Source: Pseudomonas sp. RIT-PI-q
GTDB taxonomy: Bacteria; Pseudomonadota; Gammaproteobacteria; Pseudomonadales; Pseudomonadaceae
Reading direction: 5' to 3'
Assembly (NCBI RefSeq): GCF_001297125.1
Contig: NZ_LHPC01000051.1
Span: 1 to 64,000, forward strand
DNA: 64,000 nt
Part shown: one piece after another, positions 1 through 6,669 of the stretch
Numbering within the stretch: position 1 is the first letter of the stretch
Layout: every line of letters starts with the position of its first letter
Program-made: the position numbers and the translations under genes
The notes under the pieces: model-generated
What the model was told of the DNA's origin: nothing
Databases searched by the model: none
What the model saw: only the letters and a program-made list of their open reading frames with translations

Positions 1-120
1 TATTTACCTCTGCAACTACCTTTTAGGCAGGTTGAAAAGCGGCGAAAGCCGCCTTTCAAGCCAACAGAAACGTAAAGGATGTCCCCGGTTTCGTTTGTAA
101 AGGATGTATCCGTTTCTACA
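1..120. mobile_element. Right-hand end of a probable IS21-family insertion sequence (rest lies outside the window)
   Basis: Two imperfect direct repeats sharing GTAAAGGATGT and a following CCG-TTTC block lie at 72-94 and 97-117, and the stretch ends in TACA at 120. Closely spaced repeats of this kind at a terminus ending in CA are typical of IS21-family (istA/istB) elements; the family assignment is from memory. A GC hairpin at 39-52 would fit a terminator after the transposition genes. Immediately to the right, at 121, begins the tail of a REP whose outer half is missing, which places the insertion boundary at 120/121. No transposase gene is inside the window. Confidence 0.5.
39..52 (+). terminator. 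Short GC hairpin, possible terminator of the gene left of the window
   Basis: The arms GCGGC and GCCGC are separated by the GAAA tetraloop. They are preceded by AAAA and followed by CTTT, so the hairpin could work weakly in either direction. Confidence 0.4.
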
Positions 121-193
121 CCGCGATGGCGAAGTATCAGTCAACATCGTTGGCGACTGATACACCGCCATCGCGGGCAAGCCCGCTCCCACA
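121..193. repeat. REPIN truncated on its left side
   Basis: A complete REP (GCGGGCAAGCCCGCTCCCAC core) lies at 171-193. The inverted partner is reduced to its inner tail CCGCGATGGCG at 121-131. The spacer (with TCAACAT and CGACTG blocks) resembles those of the intact REPINs at 3301-3390 and 58277-58366, so this was a full REPIN before the insertion ending at 120. Confidence 0.75.
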
Positions 194-297
194 GGGAATG
201 ATGGTGATAGTTGACCCATATCAAGAGTCGATTCCCTGCGTAGCGGCACAATAATGGCACCTTGCCAAAACTGTTTCCGCTATCAGAGAAGACCTCC

Positions 298-1779
298 ATG
301 GGTGCCTGGCTTAGCAACATCTCGCTGAAATACAAATTCTGGGCGGTCAACGCCGTCGCCTTCGTCACCACCCTGATGCTCGTGCTGTACGCCGTGCAGC
401 TTGAACAACAGGCTCGCAGCCACGCCTCCCAGGTGTCGGCCCAGGCCCAGGCGCGCTTGCTCGGCGCCTGGCCTGCCGGGCAACCGCTGCCGAAGGCCGA
501 TAACCTGCTGACGTTCAGTCACGGACAGGCACCGTTGCTCAACGGCCAACCGGTGCTTGAACTGACCGATAGCAACGGTTGGGTCGAGATCAATGCCATG
601 CCGCTGTTCGGTGACAACCTGTTGATGGGGGCCGAAGTATTCACTCGCACCGACGGCCAGCAGGTTGCTGTGGTTGCGTACAACCCGAGCCTGGCCCAAG
701 TGTTCGGCGAGCGATTCGGCAATTATGCCGTGGCGGTGGCGATCCTCATGCTGGCGGTGCTGGGTGCTTCGCAACTGTTGATCCGCTTCCTGCTCCGCCC
801 GCTCAATACTTTGAAAGACGTGATGCTTCACGTCGAGAAAACCGGCGACCTCTCGGCCCGTGTCCCGCTGGCCTGCTCCGATGAAGTCGGGCAGATGGCC
901 ACCGCCTTCAACGCGATGCAGACCGGTTATCAACGGGTGGTGAACACCGTGGCCAGCACCGCCCGGCAACTGGATGTCGGCGCGGCGCGGCTGGCGTCGA
1001 GCATGAACGAGGTGCGCCACGGCATGCTCGGCCAGCAAAGCGAAACCGATCAGGCGGCCACAGCGATCAATGAGATGACCGCCACCGTCTACCACATCGC
1101 CCAACACGCTGGCGCCACCCGCGATCTTTCGCAAACCGCCGACACCCTGGCCGGCAGCGGGCAGGAAGTGGTCAGTCGGGTGCAAAAGTCGATTGCCGGG
1201 TTGTCCTCCGGCGTGCAGCAGACCGCCGAGATGATTCAGCGCCTGGCCGAAGACAGTCAGAAGATCAACGGCGTGGTCAGCGTGATTCACAGCATCGCCG
1301 AGCAGACCAATCTGCTGGCACTGAACGCAGCGATTGAAGCGGCCCGCGCGGGTGAAATGGGTCGTGGGTTTGCGGTGGTCGCCGATGAGGTGCGCAACCT
1401 GGCCAAGCGTGTACAAACGTCTACCGATGAGATCACGATCATGGTGTCCGCGTTGCAGGCCGGGACTCGGGATGCCGTGGACTTTATGCAAGAGAGCTCG
1501 ATCAAGGCTGACGATTGCGTGCAGCAGGCGCAAGAGGCCGGCGCAGCGCTGGCGGAAATCACCAGCGCAGTGGCGCAGATGCGCGAAAGCAATACGCAGA
1601 TCGCGGTGGCGGCCGAGCAGCAGAGCCATGTCGCGGAAGAGATGAATCGGGCGGTGGTGAGCATTCGCGACGTCACCGAGAATACCGTGCAGCAGACCGT
1701 GGATTCGGCGACCACCAGCAATGAGTTGGCGGCGTTGGCTGGGGAATTGAGCAAGGCCATCGGGCAGCTCAAGCTGTGA
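298..1779 (+). CDS. Methyl-accepting chemotaxis protein
   Basis: A membrane chemoreceptor that passes ligand binding to the CheA/CheW array. From the ATG at 298 the protein is 493 residues. It has a first membrane helix at about 14-35, a periplasmic sensor of roughly 105 residues, a second helix at about 143-165, a HAMP domain to about 220, and a long cytoplasmic signalling coiled coil. The conserved hairpin tip EQTNLLALNAAIEAARAGE is near residue 335. An in-frame TTG at 262 would add 12 residues without a membrane or signal feature, so the ATG is preferred. The small sensor domain gives no clue to the ligand. The gene stands alone, with an IS end about 180 bases upstream and a REPIN just after its stop, so its promoter region may have been altered by the insertion. 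Confidence 0.93.
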   Translation: MGAWLSNISLKYKFWAVNAVAFVTTLMLVLYAVQLEQQARSHASQVSAQAQARLLGAWPAGQPLPKADNLLTFSHGQAPLLNGQPVLELTDSNGWVEINAMPLFGDNLLMGAEVFTRTDGQQVAVVAYNPSLAQVFGERFGNYAVAVAILMLAVLGASQLLIRFLLRPLNTLKDVMLHVEKTGDLSARVPLACSDEVGQMATAFNAMQTGYQRVVNTVASTARQLDVGAARLASSMNEVRHGMLGQQSETDQAATAINEMTATVYHIAQHAGATRDLSQTADTLAGSGQEVVSRVQKSIAGLSSGVQQTAEMIQRLAEDSQKINGVVSVIHSIAEQTNLLALNAAIEAARAGEMGRGFAVVADEVRNLAKRVQTSTDEITIMVSALQAGTRDAVDFMQESSIKADDCVQQAQEAGAALAEITSAVAQMRESNTQIAVAAEQQSHVAEEMNRAVVSIRDVTENTVQQTVDSATTSNELAALAGELSKAIGQLKL

Positions 1780-1787
1780 CGGCCCCT

Positions 1788-1866
1788 TCGCGGGCAAGCC
1801 CGCTCCCACAGGATTAGCGCTGTTTCAAAATTTGCGCATTACCTGTGGGAGCGGGCTTGCCCGCGA
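1788..1866. repeat. REPIN (two inverted REPs)
   Basis: Inverted copies of the GGAGCGGGCTTGCCCGCGA core lie at 1788-1810 and 1844-1866. They begin 8 bases after the chemoreceptor stop. Confidence 0.9.
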
Positions 1867-1997
1867 AGGCGTCAGCCCGGTCGACATCAATATTGACCAT
1901 GACCCCTATCGCGCCAATAGCCAACCTTGATTCGCCCCCCGCATTGTCCGCGCCTATTCTTCAATCATGTGTTCAACATGGATCGAGGATTAGCATC

Positions 1998-2363
1998 ATG
2001 GGCAAACGTCACCCCAACCTTCCCGCCTGGCAATGGCGTGCCTACCCGAACAATCACCAGCACCCGACCAACCTGGTGTTGCACCTGATTGCCGTGCCGC
2101 TGTTCATCGTGGCGTTTCTGCTGATTGTTTCCGGGGTGTTTGGCCTGAGCTTTGCGAATATCGCCATCGGCGTCATCGGCCTGCTCGCGGCGCTGGGCCT
2201 GCAGCGCCACGGTCACAGCCTGGAGGCGCAAGCCTCCGAGCCGTTCAGTGATCGCAAAGATGCCGTGTCGCGCCTGCTGGTCGAGCAGTTCCTGACCTTC
2301 CCACGGTTTTTCCTGAGTGGTGGTTGGTGGCGCGCCTGGCGTGAGCGCCACCGTCGGCACTGA
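1998..2363 (+). CDS. DUF962 / Mpo1-like membrane protein
   Basis: A 121-residue protein of the DUF962 (Mpo1-like) family. The yeast member Mpo1 is an iron-dependent dioxygenase acting on 2-hydroxy fatty acids; the bacterial role is not established. An N-terminal histidine/asparagine-rich stretch (NHQHPTNLVLH) carries the family's conserved His and Asn. Two hydrophobic segments follow at about 31-50 and 53-70, and then a second His motif (GHSLEAQ). The ATG at 1998 is chosen over upstream in-frame starts because the preceding residues are REP-derived sequence. It stands alone and converges with the thioesterase gene, whose stop directly abuts it. Confidence 0.75.
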   Translation: MGKRHPNLPAWQWRAYPNNHQHPTNLVLHLIAVPLFIVAFLLIVSGVFGLSFANIAIGVIGLLAALGLQRHGHSLEAQASEPFSDRKDAVSRLLVEQFLTFPRFFLSGGWWRAWRERHRRH

Positions 2364-3161
2364 TCAGGCGAAAATCGTCACCGTCTGCCGGCTCATGGCA
2401 ATCAATCGACCGTCCGCGTCCCACAACTTCGCGGCCGCATGACCATAGCCGTCGGCAGCATGGTCGATGTCGACGAGGTATTTACACCAGTCCAGCGTAC
2501 TCAGTTGCAGTAACGGCTGGACGAATTCGATGGTCCAGGTCAGCGTGCTGCCCATTGCCGGTTTGTTCAGGTGTGGCAACAGGGCCGGCGGCCACGCGTC
2601 CACCAGCGCCAGAATGTGCGATTCGCTGACGGCCTCCTCCTTCACATCCCCACGCAAGCGCACCCAACCGCCCATCTCTCGGGATTTGTTGCCAGTAAAC
2701 GGCAGGCCGCCGACACTCCAGCGCATCGCCAGGTGGCGCATGAATTCCGGGGTTACGCCTTTGATGTAAGGCAGTTCCTGGCAGTCATCCCAGTGCTTCA
2801 TCTCGGGGGCTGGCTCGGCGGTGACCGCCACTTCGGACGGACGCGAAGCACCGAAGCTGCCCTGGATCAATGTCACCACTTGGCCCTTCTGCACCGCCCG
2901 GCCCAGTACCTGGCTGACGGCCTTGCCTTCACGCAACACATCGACTTCAAAGCTGACCGGGACTTCGGGCTCGACCGGCCCGACAAAGGTGATCGCCAGC
3001 GAACGCACCGGCCGATCCGCCGGAACCTTCGCGCGCATGGCTTCGTATTGCAACGCGGCCACCAGGCCACCAAAACTGGCCCGCCCCTGCGCCCATTCGG
3101 CCGGGATAGACAGCTCCAGCGGCTGGCTGCGGACGGCGTCGAGCAGATCGGAAAAGCGCAT
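2364..3161 (-). CDS. Acyl-CoA thioesterase family protein (double hotdog)
   Basis: A 265-residue protein of the TesB-like thioesterase family, expected to hydrolyse acyl-CoA thioesters in the cytoplasm. The N-terminal half carries the hotdog signature around GRASFGGLVAALQYEAM (central helix). The C-terminal half is a second hotdog ending in a typical LSRQTVTIF-type strand. The ATG at 3161 is supported by a GAGG ribosome-binding sequence 6 bases upstream; a longer reading to 3278 has no such support. Its stop codon abuts the stop of the convergent DUF962 gene with no gap. Substrate chain length cannot be read from sequence. Confidence 0.85.
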   Translation of the reverse strand: MRFSDLLDAVRSQPLELSIPAEWAQGRASFGGLVAALQYEAMRAKVPADRPVRSLAITFVGPVEPEVPVSFEVDVLREGKAVSQVLGRAVQKGQVVTLIQGSFGASRPSEVAVTAEPAPEMKHWDDCQELPYIKGVTPEFMRHLAMRWSVGGLPFTGNKSREMGGWVRLRGDVKEEAVSESHILALVDAWPPALLPHLNKPAMGSTLTWTIEFVQPLLQLSTLDWCKYLVDIDHAADGYGHAAAKLWDADGRLIAMSRQTVTIFA

Positions 3162-3300
3162 GGGAACCTCAAAAGCAGGAAAAGAATGAAGGGATCTTAA
3201 CCAGCCTGTAATGACAGCACAGTGCCTATTTCGGCCAAATTGACTGACAGAAGGGCCGCGTTCGGTTCGAACACTCATTCTCTATCCAACACAAAACCAA

Positions 3301-3390
3301 TGTGGGAGCGGGCTTGCCCGCGAAGAGGCCTGTACATTCAACATTGATGTCGACTGTCAGACCGCTATCGCGGGCAAGCCCGCTCCCACA
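3301..3390. repeat. REPIN
   Basis: REP copies at 3301-3323 and 3368-3390 in inverted orientation, core GGAGCGGGCTTGCCCGCGA, between the CHAD gene and the thioesterase. Confidence 0.9.
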
Positions 3391-3406
3391 GGGATATGCG
3401 GTGTTC

Positions 3407-4174
3407 TCAGGATTTGAAGCAAGTGTCGCTGAGTTTGTCGAGGACGCGATCGGCGCGGGCTTCGGCCTTGGCCATGGTGGTTTTCCAGACCGCGACACAG
3501 GGCTGCAAATCCGCTTCCTCTTCGGCCCTGGCCAGCCATTGCCAGCTGTCATGCCAATCGCCCAAAGCGCCCTGGGCCGATTTGAGTCTGGGCAGCGCCG
3601 GCTTGGGTAAACGATCGAGTTCAGGGTAGGCCTCGATGCCATAACGCACTCGCTTGATTAACAAGCGCAAGCGATGACGATCATGGGCAGGGTCGTGCAA
3701 GGCCTCATCGAGTTTCTTCCATTGTTTGCCCAGGCGCTTTTCGATGCGTTTACGCAGTCCTTTGAGTAAACCCTGACGCTGGGAGGCGCGCAGAAAACGC
3801 GGAAAGGCGTCGAGGATCATCAGCAACTGCGCCAGCTCCGGACTCGCCGCTACCGCCGGGTACGCCTCAGCCATCTGCACCATGCGCCGGTGCGCCGCCT
3901 CGGGTTGACCGTGCTGGAGCAAGTACGCCGCCAGCACTTCACGATCGCGCAGCGGCGTGGTCAGGTCGCCGACCCGGGACGCCGCCACTTCCAGCTGTTC
4001 GACGCCCGGCAAGCCGCGCAAGGGCCGCAACAGACTGCGCATACGGCGAACCGTCGTACGCAAATCATGCAAGGCTTCAGGGTCGGTGCGGGCACTCAAG
4101 CGTGCCTGACAGGCCAGCAGACGAACTTCCAGGCCCAGGACATGAGCCACCAACCGATCAACCAAGGCAGTCAT
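3407..4174 (-). CDS. CHAD domain protein
   Basis: A 255-residue, mostly helical protein made of a single CHAD domain, a histidine/arginine-rich fold reported to bind inorganic polyphosphate. The conserved N-terminal motif HDLRTTVRRMRSLLR carries H36, R39, R43 and R44, and a second basic motif RHRLRLLIKRVRYG lies near residue 168. Both would line a positively charged polyphosphate-binding channel. The ATG at 4174 has a GGGAG element about 7 bases upstream. No CYTH (thiamine triphosphatase-like) domain or polyphosphate kinase gene is nearby, so its partner is unknown. A small lipoprotein gene on the same strand lies just upstream and could be co-transcribed. Confidence 0.85.
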   Translation of the reverse strand: MTALVDRLVAHVLGLEVRLLACQARLSARTDPEALHDLRTTVRRMRSLLRPLRGLPGVEQLEVAASRVGDLTTPLRDREVLAAYLLQHGQPEAAHRRMVQMAEAYPAVAASPELAQLLMILDAFPRFLRASQRQGLLKGLRKRIEKRLGKQWKKLDEALHDPAHDRHRLRLLIKRVRYGIEAYPELDRLPKPALPRLKSAQGALGDWHDSWQWLARAEEEADLQPCVAVWKTTMAKAEARADRVLDKLSDTCFKS

Positions 4175-4219
4175 TGCTTGCTCCCTGAATCGAGTTTCCC
4201 CTATTCCCTACATCATGCC

Positions 4220-4498
4220 TCAACGGCCGGCGCGCGACTCACGAATATAGAAGCGTGCCTTCTCGGCTTTCTTGGTGCAGCCTTCGAAGCCTTCGAATTG
4301 CTGCTGGGTCTTGGCCGCAGTCAACAGCGACAGGGCCTTGGAGTAGCTGACGGTCCCGGCGAAACCCTCGGCCTTGGCCAGGTCCAGCTCATGCCACGCG
4401 GCATCGAGCCCGCTACCGCAGCTGTCACGATAAGCGGTTTTGCCGGCACAACCGGCAAGTGCCAGGGCAATCAATGGCACACAGATCCAGGCTTTCAT
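4220..4498 (-). CDS. Small hypothetical lipoprotein
   Basis: A 92-residue protein with a lipoprotein signal peptide: a short basic start, a hydrophobic run, and the lipobox LALAGC. After the lipidated Cys the mature part is about 75 residues, helical, and contains three further Cys residues. The ATG at 4498 is preferred to the GTG one codon earlier because GAGGTG lies 6 bases upstream of it. It is followed after about 45 bases by the CHAD gene on the same strand. I do not recognise the family, and the cellular role is unknown. Confidence 0.7.
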   Translation of the reverse strand: MKAWICVPLIALALAGCAGKTAYRDSCGSGLDAAWHELDLAKAEGFAGTVSYSKALSLLTAAKTQQQFEGFEGCTKKAEKARFYIRESRAGR

Positions 4499-4720
4499 CA
4501 CTCACACCTCAAAAATAGGACAACAGTCGTGCAGGTAAGACGGTCCGCCACGTGAAAAGTGCCTTGGCCCCGACTCGGAAACTATAGCGCTCGCGAGAAT
4601 ACCCATCTGCCGCCATGGAGTGTCGAAAAAACGACGCCCTCCCCCCACCGAGCGACCTTAGCGATTGAAGCGCGCCCCTTGATGGGTGCATTGTTGAACC
4701 TTGTCAGACGAGGGCGATTC

Positions 4721-5761
4721 ATGAAAAAGCGTGTCGCACTGGTACTGGGCTCTGGCGGGGCCCGGGGCTATGCCCATATCGGGGTCATTGAAGAGATCGA
4801 GCGGCGTGGCTACGACATTGCCTGCATTGCCGGTTGTTCCATGGGCGCGGTGGTCGGCGGGATCTACGCCGCCGGTAAACTCGATGATTATCGCGACTGG
4901 ATCGAGAGCCTGGACTACCTCGACGTCCTGCGCCTGGTGGACGTCAGTTTTCGTCTGGGCGCGATTCGCGGGGAGAAGGTCTTCGGGCAGATCCGCAAGA
5001 TCGTCGGCGAGATCAATATCGAAGACCTGCGCATCCCCTACACGGCGGTGGCCACCGACCTGACCAACCAGCAGGAAATCTGGTTCCAGGAAGGCTGCCT
5101 GCACCAGGCCATGCGCGCCTCGGCGGCGATCCCCAGCCTGTTTACCCCGGTGATGCAGGGCAATCGCATGCTGGTCGACGGCGGCATCCTCAACCCTTTA
5201 CCGATCGTGCCCGTGGTGTCGAGTCACTGCGACCTGATCATCGCAGTCAACCTCAACTCCACCAACCAGCGTCACTATCAATTGCCAGTGATCCAGCGCC
5301 CGGCGGCGTTCAAGAGCCGCTTTGACAGCCTGATCAATTCGCTGGGTTCGAAATTGCCGTTCCGCCGTAAACAGGCGGAACAATTGCTACTGCTGGAAAA
5401 GGAAGCGTTGATGGCCGAGGCAGCCGACATCAACCCCTGGGTCGAATCCGCCGAACCCGAAGCCCAGCAACCGGCAGCCGCGCCTGAACGCGACGGCGCG
5501 CCGAAGTCCGCCACGGGTTCGTTCATCATCGACAACGTCGGGCCGGCATCTTTACTGGACTTGATCAACCAGAGTTTCGAGGTGATGCAGACGTCGTTGG
5601 CGCAGTACAAGATTGCCGGGTATCCGCCGGATATCCTGATCAACGTGCCGAAGCGGGTGTGCCGGTTTTTCGAGTTCTACAAGGCGCCGGAGCTGATCGC
5701 GCTGGGGCGGGAGATTGCGCGGGATACCTTGGATCGCTATGAAAATGAACGGGATTCCTGA
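4721..5761 (+). CDS. Patatin-like phospholipase (RssA/YchK type)
   Basis: A 346-residue serine hydrolase of the bacterial patatin family, predicted to cleave acyl esters of phospholipids. The oxyanion-hole motif GSGGARG is at residues 10-16, the nucleophile motif GCSMG has S40, and the catalytic Asp is D153 in the DGG motif, so the Ser-Asp dyad is complete. Residues from about 230 to 265 form a variable Ala/Pro/Glu-rich linker before a C-terminal tail that is characteristic of Pseudomonas members. The ATG at 4721 starts directly with the core fold (MKKRVALVLGSGGARG). There is no signal peptide, so it probably acts at the inner face of the membrane. Confidence 0.88.
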   Translation: MKKRVALVLGSGGARGYAHIGVIEEIERRGYDIACIAGCSMGAVVGGIYAAGKLDDYRDWIESLDYLDVLRLVDVSFRLGAIRGEKVFGQIRKIVGEINIEDLRIPYTAVATDLTNQQEIWFQEGCLHQAMRASAAIPSLFTPVMQGNRMLVDGGILNPLPIVPVVSSHCDLIIAVNLNSTNQRHYQLPVIQRPAAFKSRFDSLINSLGSKLPFRRKQAEQLLLLEKEALMAEAADINPWVESAEPEAQQPAAAPERDGAPKSATGSFIIDNVGPASLLDLINQSFEVMQTSLAQYKIAGYPPDILINVPKRVCRFFEFYKAPELIALGREIARDTLDRYENERDS

Positions 5762-5788
5762 AGGTCTCGGGTGAATTCGAGGGCCCCA

Positions 5789-5877
5789 TCGCGGGCAAGC
5801 CTCGCTCCCACAGGATTAGTGTCGTTCATAAATGTTGTGATCACCTCAAAACCTGTGGGAGCCGGGCTTGCCCGCGA
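5789..5877. repeat. REPIN with one-base insertions in both arms
   Basis: REP copies at 5789-5812 and 5854-5877. Each carries one extra base relative to the usual core (GCCTCGC in the first, GAGCCGGG in the second), at neighbouring positions. Confidence 0.85.
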
Positions 5878-5903
5878 TGGGGCCCGATCACTCACCACAA
5901 AAC

Positions 5904-6602
5904 CTAAAGACCACCCTCACTCAACAACCGATACCCAACCCCCGCTTCAGTCACGATAAACCGCGGCTGGGTCGGATCATCCACCAGTTTCTGGCGCAAA
6001 TGCCCAACCACAATCCGCAGATAATGACTGTCTTCGGTATGAGTCGGCCCCCAGATGTCCTTGAGCAGTTGCTGCTGGGTAATGACCCTTCCCGGATGCC
6101 GCGCCAGTTGCGCCAGCACCGCGTACTCCTTGCGGGTCAACGCGACTTCAGCGCCATCGAGCAGCACCCGGCGATAGGCCAGGTCCACCGTCAATGGCCC
6201 GAACGTCAGCGCCGCTTGCTGGGCTTCACCGGCCGGGGCCTGACGCAGCAACGCTCGTACCCGGGCGAGAAATTCCTGAATGCCGAACGGCTTGGTCACG
6301 TAGTCGTTGGCGCCGCCGTCCAGTGCTTCGACTTTCTGTCCTTCACTGGCACGCACCGAAAGCACCAGCACCGGCACCGTCGACCATTCGCGAAACTCGC
6401 GCAGCACTTGTTGGCCGTCCATGTCCGGCAGGCCAAGATCGAGCACCAGCAGGTCCGGTTTGTTCAGCGCGGCCTGCGCCAGGCCTTCGGTGCCGGTGCC
6501 GGCCTCCAGCACTTTGTAGCCCTGGGAAACGAGGCTGATGCGCAGGAACTTGCGGATCTGCGGTTCGTCGTCGATGACCAAAATGGTCGCGGTCTGGCTC
6601 AT
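5904..6602 (-). CDS. kdpE: KdpE, response regulator of the potassium-uptake operon
   Basis: A 232-residue OmpR/PhoB-type response regulator. The receiver domain (1-120) has the acidic pair DD at 11-12, the phosphoacceptor D55 in LLVLDLGLPD, and K near 105 (YVTKPF). The DNA-binding winged helix covers about 130-230, with the family motif VGYRL at the end. It would be phosphorylated by KdpD and activate kdpFABC under potassium limitation or osmotic stress. It lies 67 bases after kdpD on the same strand, so the two are likely co-expressed. Confidence 0.95.
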   Translation of the reverse strand: MSQTATILVIDDEPQIRKFLRISLVSQGYKVLEAGTGTEGLAQAALNKPDLLVLDLGLPDMDGQQVLREFREWSTVPVLVLSVRASEGQKVEALDGGANDYVTKPFGIQEFLARVRALLRQAPAGEAQQAALTFGPLTVDLAYRRVLLDGAEVALTRKEYAVLAQLARHPGRVITQQQLLKDIWGPTHTEDSHYLRIVVGHLRQKLVDDPTQPRFIVTEAGVGYRLLSEGGL

Positions 6603-6669
6603 GAATTCACATCAACAAAATGAGTGGCAAGAGAGTAGCGCAAGTGCGTTCAGGCTTCACTTTCGGCTT

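Noticed and set aside
254..265. TGGCAC...TTGCC resembling a sigma-54 promoter before the chemoreceptor
   Set aside because: Only six bases separate GG and GC instead of ten.
283..1809. Long minus-strand reading frame over the chemoreceptor gene
   Set aside because: It is the mirror of a high-GC gene; its product is rich in Arg, His and Gly without any recognisable domain.
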